Shown: positions 26,810 through 35,556, numbered from the stretch's first letter. The stretch is 38,392 bases of DNA from an uncultured Photobacterium sp. (GCA_947039525.1 CAMQZF010000003.1:1-38392), one strand, 5' to 3'. Program-made: numbers and translations. The notes: a model not told the origin generated them from the sequence alone.

Positions 26810-27261
26810 GCTGTGTGATCCTCTGCTGCTGATTGACGTTTTCTTCCCACCCATTTTAATGGCAAAATTTGCAGTGCAATCACCACAAGATAAATCATTA
26901 AGGTCAGTACGCGCATCGCTGGGTTATAAATAAAGTGACTGTATTCTGCGAACAGAAAAAGCAAGATTAACGTTAAAAAACCAATGTAACCAAAGATTCG
27001 GCTAATAACAGTATACCAATGAACCTGTACCTGTTTTGCGGTGCGCCATTGCCAAATAAACAACAAAATTAAGCTCACCAAAAAGATGATATCTGCAAAG
27101 TTTAACTGGCTGAGTCCAACACTGTTAAAGCTAAAAATAGTCAGTAAAAACTTAGCGGCAAAGCAGACGCCTGCAATGGCAAATAAGGTTCGCCAAACGG
27201 CAAGTAATATACCAATAGCACTGACTTTTTGAGAAGGAGAGGGGGAGGTTGTTTGTGTCAT
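26806..27261 (-). CDS. Four-helix membrane protein of unknown function
   Basis: 151 residues with a short Ser/Thr/Pro-rich start (MTQTTSPSPSQKVS) and about four hydrophobic segments: AIGILLAVWRTLFAIAGVCFAA, FADIIFLVSLILLFIWQW, IFGYIGFLTLILLFLFAEY and LTLMIYLVVIALQILPL. It ends in a basic tail (KWVGRKRQSAAEDHTA). I do not recognise the family. It is the first gene of a two-gene unit and overlaps the start of the secreted four-Cys protein by 4 nt. On the minus strand it lies about 260 bp beyond the protease operon's end, with no clear promoter seen in the gap. Confidence 0.75.
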   Translation of the reverse strand: MTQTTSPSPSQKVSAIGILLAVWRTLFAIAGVCFAAKFLLTIFSFNSVGLSQLNFADIIFLVSLILLFIWQWRTAKQVQVHWYTVISRIFGYIGFLTLILLFLFAEYSHFIYNPAMRVLTLMIYLVVIALQILPLKWVGRKRQSAAEDHTA

Positions 27262-27429
27262 TTTTTAGCGCAATTCAGAGGAAAATTGCAGAAATTATAC
27301 CATTCTGTGATTTTTTAGCGTCTATTTATTTGTATTACATTATTCGATGACCTTTTGCTTATCAGGTAAAGGTTATCGATTCCTCTGATTTTTATAATGA
27401 CATTTGATGAAATTCTTTATTGATTTGGT

Positions 27430-27453
27430 GAGTATTCGAGTATTCGAGTATTC
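27430..27453. repeat. (GAGTATTC)3 tandem repeat
   Basis: Three perfect 8-bp copies followed by a degenerate fourth (GAGCATCT). The repeat lies in the 261-bp gap between the protease-partner gene and the four-helix membrane protein gene, which otherwise shows nothing recognisable. Confidence 0.9.
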
Positions 27454-27522
27454 GAGCATCTAGGAATCTGAGTGATTGCTATAAATATACTTTCATAATA
27501 ATGGTAAGGTCATCTTCACTTT

Positions 27523-28284
27523 TTAATTACCTGGATAAGAGCGGGTAAAGCTGTCTGGAATGTTATTCAATAAATCTTCTTTTTCTGCAATCCAACCGTT
27601 GCCTTGTACCGAACGTAAAAAATAGTGTTTATCGTTTGAGGTTTGAAATTCTCCTTCAGTAAAGGAGGGCGTTTGAGTAAAACTGCCAATGATTTTTCCT
27701 GTTTCGTCACTTAATGTCCAATTTTTAGCTTGGTTACGCCATTGTTCAACTCGATCAATGACAACGCGAGTCGTACTGCCATCGGGGGTTTTAAGTAGCA
27801 CGCTGTCGCCCGTTTGTAGGCTACTGAGGTTTTCTTCATTCAGATCAATAAACAGTCTTTTGTCTAATTTGTCTTTATTGGGGCGAATTTTGGCCGTTTT
27901 TGTACTGGGTTGCCATAAATCAATAGGACGGAATCGACCTGATGGCTCATTATCTATCGCATTATCATCTTTAGGGATGGGGTTATTTTTAAAGAGTGCT
28001 TCGTCCCATTCGTATTGTGCTAGGGTGTGAGATTCTGGTGCAATAATCGCCGATGGTGGGATTTCATTTAATAGATCTGCTGGCTGGGAGGAAATCGATA
28101 ACACGCTAATGGGCGTTTCACTGGTGATTGGCGTATGTCTGGGCGACAGTGAAGGAATGGAATCGAGCGTCTTTTCTCGCAGTGTTGTGGTTGGGTGTTC
28201 TTTTGGATCTGGCCACCAAAGGACAATGACTGCAAACAAGGCAGCCATTGTCAAAACACCTAATGTGATGTTATGTCGTTTCAA
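27523..28284 (-). CDS. Membrane-anchored protein coupled to the protease gene, with propeptide-like C-terminal region
   Basis: 253 residues. A single N-terminal hydrophobic segment (about 7-24, LGVLTMAALFAVIVLWW) with Lys/Arg before it predicts an inner-membrane anchor with the rest in the periplasm. Residues 25-140 are low-complexity, Pro/Ser/Thr-rich and probably a linker. Residues 143-236 (FIDLNEENLSSLQTGDSVLL, PDGSTTRVVIDRVEQW, GKIIGSFTQTPSFTEGEFQT, FLRSVQGNGWIAEKED) resemble the beta-rich N-terminal propeptide-like region of secreted bacterial metalloproteases as I remember it. The catalytic part of such enzymes is absent. The start overlaps the stop of the serine protease gene by 4 nt. 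I infer a helper, inhibitor or chaperone for that protease; this is unproven. Confidence 0.8.
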   Translation of the reverse strand: MKRHNITLGVLTMAALFAVIVLWWPDPKEHPTTTLREKTLDSIPSLSPRHTPITSETPISVLSISSQPADLLNEIPPSAIIAPESHTLAQYEWDEALFKNNPIPKDDNAIDNEPSGRFRPIDLWQPSTKTAKIRPNKDKLDKRLFIDLNEENLSSLQTGDSVLLKTPDGSTTRVVIDRVEQWRNQAKNWTLSDETGKIIGSFTQTPSFTEGEFQTSNDKHYFLRSVQGNGWIAEKEDLLNNIPDSFTRSYPGN

Positions 28285-30062
28285 GGTGTAGGAGCCTCCG
28301 AATGAGTAACATCAACGTTTAAATACAAGTCTTCTTGGAATGAGCGTTCGCGTAATCCTCGTACTTGAATGTTGATTTTCGCTTCGTATTGACCTTCAGG
28401 TAGGTTTGGATTGTCTGTCGCCACATATTGGACTTTGATTTGTCCCCAATGTGGGCCGTTCGTACAATACGCGGCATTGTTCATTTTTGTCCAGCCACAT
28501 CCGGCATAACGCTGAGCTCGTAATCGCAGAATTTGGCTTTCATTGGTTTCTACATTCGTTACTGGCACTTTTAATCGTGTCCATGTATTTAAACGGCCAT
28601 GCCAGCGTGGGCGTTTGGGTTTTGCAATTTTGGGTGCAAGGTAATAGACACTGCCTCGTACGGTATCGTCATAACGAGGGCCTTCAAAATGGGCTGTTTC
28701 AGTCACAGTACCATCAACAGGCAATTCACTGTCGAGTGTGATGTCTGCATTGATTTCATACAGTTTACTAAATCGGCGCATGTGCCAGCCGCGTGCTTTT
28801 AGTGTAAATGCTCCTTGATAGTGACCGAGTGGCAATTCAGGATTATCGGCTTGACTGAATGAGACTTTCAATGTGCCCAAGTTGGCTCTTGGATAACACC
28901 AAGCGCCGTTATTTATTTGCCCCCAACCACAATGAGTGAGGCGTTGAGCACGAACCACAACAGGGTGAGTTTGACCTGTGCTGCTCTCGGTTAATTCAAC
29001 CAGTAAGCGAGAATGCCCACTTGGGTAGCGCCAAATACGACGTTTTGGCCCTTTGAGAACATTTTCAAAAGGTAAGTAATAAACGGTTCCTCGCACTTCT
29101 TTTTCGATTTCATCAAACACTAATGGTGTGGTTTCTGTCAGCTTAGGTTCGTTATTTTCTTCCTTTTCTTGACGAGGATCAGGGTTTGCTTCTAAGGTTT
29201 TTACGACGGGCGCAACTTGGCGTAGCCAGTCAATGTGAGGCGCAATCGCACCATGGCCTGAGGTATAACCTGCCCAACCCATCCACCATGAGGTAACAGC
29301 AATCGCTAGATTATGATCGTTATCTTGTTGCCATACCGCTGAACCGCTGTCACCAGGAGAAGCAAATGCCCAGCGATCGCTTGCACCTTCATACGCTCGA
29401 TTGATTAAACAGTTGAGCTCACTGTCGAAGAATTCCCCTTGTCCGTGACGACGTCCGATACTGCGAACTTGCCCCAAACTTGGGCTGCCGAGTATGCCAT
29501 ACCCAGCAAACTCAATGGGTTTTAATAAGCGTTGTACTGTATTCGGATCGCTGTCGACGTAAGGTGGTGTCGCTTGATTTCCTGAACTGTCTAGAGGGGC
29601 TGTTAATAAGGGGATTTTAGCGACGGCAATGTCGGTGCCACAACCTTGATAGGCTTTGAAATAGTTCGTAGAAGTTCCTGAGGCGATCAACCGCCCATCG
29701 CCCGTTCGGAAAGAAACGTGTTGACCGGTGTATTCGGCTTCTTGATCACTTTGTGCGCCAGCCAAACAGTGTGCTGCCGTTAAGATGTACGCGTGATCAT
29801 CTTGGGTACCCAGCCAAGTACCAGAACAATAACTGTCGCTGATCACCAAACCGACAGCATTAAATTTGTCATCCAATGTTGGTTGGTTTAAAGCATTATC
29901 GACCGCATTGACGGTTGTGCTATGAGCATCTAAAGCCCCGCCTAATTCAGTGTATTTTTGTTCGGTCAATCCTAAAGCATAGACAGGAAATGCGAGACAG
30001 CTACAAAGCATGATCGCAATTGGGGAGTAAATTGGTGGGGTGTGCTGTCTGAACCACTTCAT
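28281..30062 (-). CDS. Secreted trypsin-like serine protease with two C-terminal Cys-pair repeats
   Basis: 593 residues. A signal peptide (about 11-29) leads into an S1-type protease domain (about 65-285). The triad is visible: His98 in LTAAHC, Asp144 in CGTDIAVAKI and Ser239 in SPGDSGSAVW. Cys79-Cys99 probably form the His-loop disulfide. After a Glu/Pro-rich linker (291-318) two repeats of about 120 residues follow (322-443, 467-586), each with VRGTVYYL or VRGSVYYL, an internal CGW(x)6-8C pair (Cys378/389, Cys522/533), DNPxLPxGxY and a closing RG..xRxF strand. These probably fold as beta-domains for binding or secretion. No GlyGly-CTERM tail is seen. Likely exported to the periplasm, possibly beyond by type II secretion; target unknown. 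The gene overlaps its membrane-anchored partner. Confidence 0.9.
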   Translation of the reverse strand: MKWFRQHTPPIYSPIAIMLCSCLAFPVYALGLTEQKYTELGGALDAHSTTVNAVDNALNQPTLDDKFNAVGLVISDSYCSGTWLGTQDDHAYILTAAHCLAGAQSDQEAEYTGQHVSFRTGDGRLIASGTSTNYFKAYQGCGTDIAVAKIPLLTAPLDSSGNQATPPYVDSDPNTVQRLLKPIEFAGYGILGSPSLGQVRSIGRRHGQGEFFDSELNCLINRAYEGASDRWAFASPGDSGSAVWQQDNDHNLAIAVTSWWMGWAGYTSGHGAIAPHIDWLRQVAPVVKTLEANPDPRQEKEENNEPKLTETTPLVFDEIEKEVRGTVYYLPFENVLKGPKRRIWRYPSGHSRLLVELTESSTGQTHPVVVRAQRLTHCGWGQINNGAWCYPRANLGTLKVSFSQADNPELPLGHYQGAFTLKARGWHMRRFSKLYEINADITLDSELPVDGTVTETAHFEGPRYDDTVRGSVYYLAPKIAKPKRPRWHGRLNTWTRLKVPVTNVETNESQILRLRAQRYAGCGWTKMNNAAYCTNGPHWGQIKVQYVATDNPNLPEGQYEAKINIQVRGLRERSFQEDLYLNVDVTHSEAPTP

Positions 30063-30271
30063 AACAAGTGCGCCTTTTTCAAACAGAAAGAGGCGAACTA
30101 TCGCTTATTAGGCTAAGAAACAAGGACGACAATCTTACCTCTAGAGATAACTTCAGTGTAGAAAAAAGACGATCATCCTCTTTGTCTTATTTTTAAGAAC
30201 GAGAGCATATCCTACTGTTTAGATGGTTTAATGTAGTTATTAATCATAATAGTAGGACATCTTTTTGATGA

Positions 30272-30955
30272 TTAATGGATTTCTGTGTGTGGGCAGGTAC
30301 GCTCTTTCTTGATAAATGTGGTGTAGGTTAAACCAGACAATAAAACCACACTGGCAGGTATCAGAATAGCGCTGTAATGAAAGCAATCAAAAAACAGAAC
30401 ACCCAGACTAGAGCCTATCAAGAAACCCAAAAATAGAACGGATTGAATGGCAATTTTTTTCTTATTTGCTGTTTTTCCGGCTAATAAGTTACCAAGAGAG
30501 GCACCTAAATCCGAAGTGATCCCCGTTAAGTGGGTCGTTCGAATCACAGATCCGCTGTAAGTCGTGACCAAGGCATTCTGTAACCCACAAGCGATTGCGG
30601 CAAACCACTCACCAGAGAAGCTGTTATGCGATAAGCCAATAAAAGAAAGCATCAAAAAGAGACTCTCTAAAATCAAAGCAATGCCATAGCTGCGGCTAGC
30701 ACATAAGGATTCATTTTTAACAATAAAGCCACTGATGACAGCGCCAATAAAAAAGAAAAAAACGATAGAGAAAGTCAGTAACGCATCATGAAAATTAAAA
30801 TGTGCTAAATCAATGGCCGTTTTGGATATCGTACCTGTCACGTAAGAAATGGCACGATGAGAAAAGCCTAAAACAGCAATGGTATTGGTTAACCCAGCAC
30901 AGGCAGATAGGATAAATCCCCCGATCCATATCCAACGGGGTAAGCGGTTAATCAC
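30272..30955 (-). CDS. DUF1275 (YoaK-type) membrane protein
   Basis: 227 residues, about six helices. Family marks are the N-terminal SACAGLTNTIAVLGFSHRAISYVTGTISK and the central GLQNALVTTYSGSVIRTTHLTG then TSDLGASLGNLLAG. DUF1275 proteins are small polytopic inner-membrane proteins, probably transporters, with no established substrate. The upstream 43-91 bp contain an (ACAGAA)8 tract, which lies in the promoter/leader. It is on the same strand as the LysR gene upstream (167-bp gap). Confidence 0.88.
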   Translation of the reverse strand: MINRLPRWIWIGGFILSACAGLTNTIAVLGFSHRAISYVTGTISKTAIDLAHFNFHDALLTFSIVFFFFIGAVISGFIVKNESLCASRSYGIALILESLFLMLSFIGLSHNSFSGEWFAAIACGLQNALVTTYSGSVIRTTHLTGITSDLGASLGNLLAGKTANKKKIAIQSVLFLGFLIGSSLGVLFFDCFHYSAILIPASVVLLSGLTYTTFIKKERTCPHTEIH

Positions 30956-30998
30956 GAAAAAGCCTTTGTGAACAAATGAAATGAAGGAAACTTAAATA

Positions 30999-31046
30999 AC
31001 AGAAACAGAAACAGAAACAGAAACAGAAACAGAAACAGAAACAGAA
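30999..31046. repeat. (ACAGAA)8 hexanucleotide microsatellite
   Basis: Eight perfect copies of ACAGAA (48 bp) sit between the LysR stop (31123) and the DUF1275 start (30955). On the coding strand of DUF1275 it reads as TTCTGT repeats, 43-91 bp before the ATG. Length changes by slippage would alter promoter or leader spacing. Confidence 0.97.
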
Positions 31047-31122
31047 AATAGAGCAGACTGCCGATAATAAACGCGAACAGTCTACCCCCTTGATGTGGGA
31101 TTACAACCATCTCTGTCGTTAG

Positions 31123-32058
31123 CTAGGACTCATTTGCGGCGAAATTAGAGTGTGGAGAAACTATCGGATTCATTTGTGTTAATGGTAATGCACTTAATAA
31201 ATACTCTAAAAAAGCCGTAAATTTAGGCGTTAAACGCTGGCTTGATGGGTAAACAATATGAATATCAATATCAGATGCTTGGTATTGATCCAATACGCGA
31301 ATCAGTTTTCCCGTGTCCAAAGCATGTGCCACCATTGGGTAAGGTTGCAAAGTGATCCCCATACCTTGAATGGCAGCTAACAGTTGTGCTTGTCCATTAT
31401 CAATGATCAAACGAGAACTTAAATTCACCATAAAGTCGCCATCATTGCCGTGAAAGTGCCACATTTTTTTATTTTCTGATAAGCGGCTGTGCAAACATTG
31501 GTGTTTGTTTAGATCATTTGGGTGGTTTGGAATTCCGTGTAATTGTAAGTAGGACGGAGAGGCACAAGGAATGTTTTTGTAACTGATTAATTTGCGAGCA
31601 ATTAATCGACTGTTTTCAATATCGCCTAAACGAATGACAGCATCAAATCCTTCATTAATTAAATCAACATTACGATTTGTGAGCACCAGTTCAATATCAA
31701 TTTCATGATAATCATGCATAAATTTTGCAATAAGTGGCGTAAGTATGTATCCAAAGGTAATGGATGAAGCCAACTTAATTCGACCTCTAGGGGCATTTAA
31801 ATAACGAGAAGCCTCATCTTCTGCGGCTTTGACTTCGGATAATACGGTTTTGCACCGTTGATAATATTGCTGTCCTAATTGCGTAAGGCTTTGTTGTCTT
31901 GTTGATTTATTAAGTAATTTTGCTCCAAGACGTTGTTCAAGGTGTCGAACATGCTTACCCACCATTTGCGGGCTCATTTGTTGATCTTCTGCTACAGCGG
32001 AAAAAGATCCCAATTCCACCGCTTGAACGAACACCGACATACTGGTCAATCTATCCAT
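31123..32058 (-). CDS. LysR-type transcriptional regulator (AaeR/DmlR-like)
   Basis: 311 residues with a winged HTH at the N-terminus (MDRLTSMSVFVQAVELGSFSAVAED, LEQRLGAKLLNKSTRQQSLT) and a LysR substrate-binding domain (about 90-295). The opening resembles E. coli AaeR (MERLKRMSVFAKVVEFGSFT), and the gene is divergent from an aaeXAB-type operon, so it probably controls that operon in response to an aromatic acid. It also resembles the wider DmlR/CrgA-like subgroup, so I leave the symbol blank. The 196-bp region shared with the efflux operon holds an inverted repeat. Confidence 0.88.
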   Translation of the reverse strand: MDRLTSMSVFVQAVELGSFSAVAEDQQMSPQMVGKHVRHLEQRLGAKLLNKSTRQQSLTQLGQQYYQRCKTVLSEVKAAEDEASRYLNAPRGRIKLASSITFGYILTPLIAKFMHDYHEIDIELVLTNRNVDLINEGFDAVIRLGDIENSRLIARKLISYKNIPCASPSYLQLHGIPNHPNDLNKHQCLHSRLSENKKMWHFHGNDGDFMVNLSSRLIIDNGQAQLLAAIQGMGITLQPYPMVAHALDTGKLIRVLDQYQASDIDIHIVYPSSQRLTPKFTAFLEYLLSALPLTQMNPIVSPHSNFAANES

Positions 32059-32072
32059 AACTATTCACTTTG

Positions 32073-32109
32073 TGAGTTTCGTCAAAAACATTAGAAACCA
32101 TGAGTTTCG
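32073..32109. promoter_or_regulatory. Candidate LysR operator between LysR gene and aaeX
   Basis: TGAGTTTCG occurs twice, 28 bp apart (32073-32081 and 32101-32109). The second copy forms an inverted repeat GAAAC-CATGA-GTTTC (32094-32108). Regulators of this family bind short dyads just upstream of their own start and the divergent target. Confidence 0.5.
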
Positions 32110-32254
32110 AGATTAAGTGTTATTTAACGATTTATGTTCTTTCTAGTTGCGAATACAATAACAAAAAAATCATTGAGCAGGTGAATATTCTCACTTGTGA
32201 TTAATGAAACGATCTATCTATTTTTATACACACGATAATAATACAGAGAAAGGT

Positions 32255-32473
32255 ATGGTTACTTTGTTTGCTCCGCATGAAATTATCCTTGGAGGATTCA
32301 GCTTACCGCCGTTATTGGTGTCGGGGCTGTTGGCATTAGCTTGCACATCCATCACTGTACGCATTTTGAATAAGTTACGATGGCACCGATTTTTTGTGTC
32401 GCCACCTTTGGTTGAGCTGTCGTTAACAATTATTTACACCGTGTTGATTGGCACGTTTGTTATCCCTTCTTAA
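32255..32473 (+). CDS. aaeX: AaeX/DUF1656 small membrane protein
   Basis: The start is taken at the ATG at 32255 (MVTLFAPHEIILGGFSLPPLL, 72 residues) because AGAGAAAGG precedes it and DUF1656 proteins start just before this motif. The track's earlier ATG (32204) has no ribosome site. It has two membrane helices. It is the small first member of aaeXAB-type aromatic carboxylic acid efflux operons and is needed for no known catalytic step. It lies 19 bp before aaeA. Confidence 0.82.
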   Translation: MVTLFAPHEIILGGFSLPPLLVSGLLALACTSITVRILNKLRWHRFFVSPPLVELSLTIIYTVLIGTFVIPS

Positions 32474-32492
32474 TCTTAAAGTTGTTTGACTC

Positions 32493-33374
32493 ATGAATTT
32501 AATTAGACGAATTGGCTTTACCGCCGTATTAGTATTATTAGCGATTGCCGCCATTGTGTGGAAATACCAACAGTATTTAGTAAACCCTTGGACGCGCGAT
32601 GCGCAAGTACAAGCACAAGTGATCACCATAGCACCGCGTGTGACGGGACCAATTGTGGCATTAAACGTTAGTGACAATGAAAAAGTCAGTGTTGGACAGC
32701 CTTTATTTCAAATTGATCCAAGTACTTATAAAGTGGCATTAGCACAGGCTCAGGCTTCATTGTCTCAAGCAAAAGTGGCAGTGTCAGAAGCGCATGAACA
32801 ATTAAGCCGTTCTCAGGCCATGAATAAGGTGGATCCGGGCGCTGTGGCAAAACTTCGTATCATTAGTTTGCAAAATAACGTTAACTCTGCAAATGCTTCG
32901 GTACAGCAGGCGCAAGCAGAGGTCGCTCAAGCTCAATTAAACTTGAACTTTACAAAGGTTGTCGCGCCAGTCAGTGGGTACATTACCAATTTAAAAATGC
33001 AGCTTGGTGCACAAGTTGTTGCCAATAAACCCGTTGTGGCTTTGATTGATAAGAAAACATTTTGGATACAAGCCTTCTTTAAAGAAACCGACATTCAACA
33101 CATTCATCAAGGTTCTCATGCTGTGGTTACCTTAATGAGTTACCCAGATACCCCGATTAACGGAACCGTTACCAGCATTGGGTATGGTATTAACCCTGAA
33201 AACCCAACGAACAGTGGTAACTTACTGCAAAACGTTAACCCAACGTTTGAATGGATTCGTTTAGCACAACGTGTGCCGATTCGCATTCATTTAGATGATT
33301 TACCAAAGAATGTGGTTTTACGTGTGGGTACTACCGCCTCTGTTATCATTGAGCAGCATGAGTCGAACGAGTGA
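32493..33374 (+). CDS. aaeA: HlyD-family periplasmic adaptor, AaeA-like
   Basis: 293 residues with an N-terminal anchor (about 8-25, TAVLVLLAIAAIVWKY), the family YLVNPWTRDAQVQAQVITIAPRVTGPI, a lipoyl-like half (VSDNEKVSVGQPLFQIDPS), a coiled-coil Ala/Gln hairpin (AQAQASLSQAKVAVSEA to AQAEVAQAQLNLN), the second lipoyl half (FTKVVAPVSGYITNLKM) and a beta-barrel. It links the AaeB-type inner-membrane exporter to the outer membrane. The stop overlaps the GTG start of aaeB. Confidence 0.92.
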   Translation: MNLIRRIGFTAVLVLLAIAAIVWKYQQYLVNPWTRDAQVQAQVITIAPRVTGPIVALNVSDNEKVSVGQPLFQIDPSTYKVALAQAQASLSQAKVAVSEAHEQLSRSQAMNKVDPGAVAKLRIISLQNNVNSANASVQQAQAEVAQAQLNLNFTKVVAPVSGYITNLKMQLGAQVVANKPVVALIDKKTFWIQAFFKETDIQHIHQGSHAVVTLMSYPDTPINGTVTSIGYGINPENPTNSGNLLQNVNPTFEWIRLAQRVPIRIHLDDLPKNVVLRVGTTASVIIEQHESNE

Positions 33375-35554
33375 ATATCTCAGCCTTATACGAACGTGCT
33401 AAGTTACCCATTAAGGTTGGGCTAGCATTAAGCATTGCGATGATGATTGCGAGCTGGCTAGGATGGGATCGTCCTTATTGGGCGGGTTTAGCCGTAACCG
33501 TAATGTCCATGATGGAAACCAGTGGTCACAGTTTACGTAAAGGTAAGTGGCGTTTGGTGGGAACATTTTGTGGTATGACGTGTGCCTTTTTATTATCGGC
33601 ATTCTTCGCGCAAGACGTTGGTATCATGATGGCCTTGTTTACCATATTAGTGGGTATCTGTGGTTACATGATTTTCAACCCACGTTATGGGTATATCTGG
33701 ACCATTACGACCACCGTTTGTTCTCTTATTTTAGTGATGGGGGACATGAACCCCATCAGTGACTTTACGATTGCCACTTTACGTTTAGAAGAAACCTTAT
33801 TGGGTTTTATCTGCCACATTGTCGTATTCAGTATTTTGTGGCCAAAGTCGAGTCGTCCCGTTTTTGAAAATGCCGTTTTAGACTTGTTGAAACAGCAGCA
33901 AACCAACTTAGTAAACCGTCGTCATCAGTTAGTGGAAAAAGAACACCATACGGTTGTACGTGTAGTATTGGGTGACGGTTTGAAGCTGGTCATGCGTTTA
34001 CAAGATTTGTTGTACGGTGCAGAAGCTGACAGCTACCACATTTCTCGTGAGAAAAAAGCGTGGCAATACATTATTGAAGTGGGTGATCAATGGGCGATTG
34101 CGATTGGTCACTTAACCGAAGCGGTTGATTTGTTGAAAAATGCCGATTTGGATGCGGAAAAGTCAAAAATTGATGCCATTTTTACTTACTTACTGCATAA
34201 CTTTCAGCAATGCGAAACCATGGTGCAAAAAGGAAAAGCGCCGAATAAACGGCAAATTTCGTGTTTCCAATACGTAAAGTTGGGTTCGCATCCTGAAACG
34301 GACATGCATACTCAAGGGGCTTTGTTGTTATTGGAGCGCCAACTCAATAGCATGGCAAAATTAAGTGATGAATTAGTTCTTGCATTCTACTCAGCGTATT
34401 CAGGTGAGCGTTGGTCGCGTGACGAGCAATCATTGCCGAAACCCGTTAAACGTTGGTCATTGGATACTGAGCGTTTAATTGCATCCTTTAAGATTATGCT
34501 GGTGGTCGCAAGCCTTGTTGTGATTTGGTATTATTATAACCCGCCAGGGGGATCTTTGATGATCGCACTGGGCGCTATTTTTGGTTTAACCTTCATCGGT
34601 TTACCATTTGCGAAAATGAAGGCAATTTTGTCCTACATTGTCGGGTGGAGTCTTTTTGTTCTCGTGGAATACATCTTTATTATTCCGTTGTTGGATCAAG
34701 CTTATCAAATTGCGCTGTTTTATTTCTTTAATACGTTCTTTATTTGGTTTGCATTTTCGCCAGCGAAGTATTTGATTTCACGAGTAATGGGTACAATGAT
34801 TTTGGTGATCAGCACCAAAACAGTGATGTATTTGACCCCCGTTTATGATCCCAAACTGGCGGTATACATTTTAGTCTCATTTACCATTGGCTTGTTATTG
34901 ATCATTTTCTTTAATGATTTTCCATTTTCAGCACAACCTGAGCGAGTCATGCTACGGCGTGTCAAAATGCTAAGAAATGTGTTGGCATGGCAATTACGCG
35001 ATACTGTGGCTACTAAGCAAGAACGGCGGCGTTGGTGGGTGCCTTTAGTTGGGATCTTGTATAACATTCGCCCGATCAAATTGGTTATCGGTGCTGATAA
35101 TGCAGCCAAAGCGATCCCTTGGAAAAAGTTTCCAGAGGTGAGTGAAGATCAAGCTCATGTCATTATTCAGCGTTTGTATTTGCTGGTGCTTCGTATCAAC
35201 TCATTGAAAGACGGTTATGTAAAATGGCGTTTGAATACCAAGGATGATTTAGCACAATCGATGGTAAAGGACAGCGTCTTGCGTATTGCTTCGGCATTAG
35301 AACATGCCGATGGTTACCAAAATTTATTGGTATTAGAGCAGGAAATGTTGACCTTATATGGTGATGTTTATCGTCGTATTCATTTGATTGATCGCCAAGT
35401 GGAGATGGAAGGAGACATTTCCCAAGAAGAAGCGTTAAATCTTCATCGAGCTTTAGCATCGCTAGGATTGTTGGTAAATGAACTTAAAGTGCTTAACGAA
35501 GAAATGAGTAAATTTGATTTCAAAGCATTAGAGATTCAATATTTTACCATTTAA
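33371..35554 (+). CDS. aaeB: FUSC-family aromatic acid exporter, AaeB-like
   Basis: 727 residues (E. coli AaeB 655). The GTG start at 33371 overlaps the aaeA TGA (GTGA), indicating coupling. There are two membrane blocks of about five or six helices: residues about 12-165 (VGLALSIAMMIASWLGWDRPYWAGLAVTVMSM, TFCGMTCAFLLSAFFAQ) and about 370-520 (LIASFKIMLVVASLVVIWYYYNPPGG, GLTFIGLPFAKMKAILSYIVGW). Each is followed by a large cytosolic domain, as in FUSC exporters. It probably exports hydroxylated aromatic acids as a relief valve; the substrate range is not read from sequence. Followed by a pentanucleotide repeat and a terminator. Confidence 0.92.
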   Translation: MNISALYERAKLPIKVGLALSIAMMIASWLGWDRPYWAGLAVTVMSMMETSGHSLRKGKWRLVGTFCGMTCAFLLSAFFAQDVGIMMALFTILVGICGYMIFNPRYGYIWTITTTVCSLILVMGDMNPISDFTIATLRLEETLLGFICHIVVFSILWPKSSRPVFENAVLDLLKQQQTNLVNRRHQLVEKEHHTVVRVVLGDGLKLVMRLQDLLYGAEADSYHISREKKAWQYIIEVGDQWAIAIGHLTEAVDLLKNADLDAEKSKIDAIFTYLLHNFQQCETMVQKGKAPNKRQISCFQYVKLGSHPETDMHTQGALLLLERQLNSMAKLSDELVLAFYSAYSGERWSRDEQSLPKPVKRWSLDTERLIASFKIMLVVASLVVIWYYYNPPGGSLMIALGAIFGLTFIGLPFAKMKAILSYIVGWSLFVLVEYIFIIPLLDQAYQIALFYFFNTFFIWFAFSPAKYLISRVMGTMILVISTKTVMYLTPVYDPKLAVYILVSFTIGLLLIIFFNDFPFSAQPERVMLRRVKMLRNVLAWQLRDTVATKQERRRWWVPLVGILYNIRPIKLVIGADNAAKAIPWKKFPEVSEDQAHVIIQRLYLLVLRINSLKDGYVKWRLNTKDDLAQSMVKDSVLRIASALEHADGYQNLLVLEQEMLTLYGDVYRRIHLIDRQVEMEGDISQEEALNLHRALASLGLLVNELKVLNEEMSKFDFKALEIQYFTI

Positions 35555-35556
35555 GC

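Noticed and set aside
30999-31046. CRISPR-like array
   Set aside because: The repeat is a plain hexanucleotide microsatellite without spacers; the same applies to 35557-35613 and 27430-27453.
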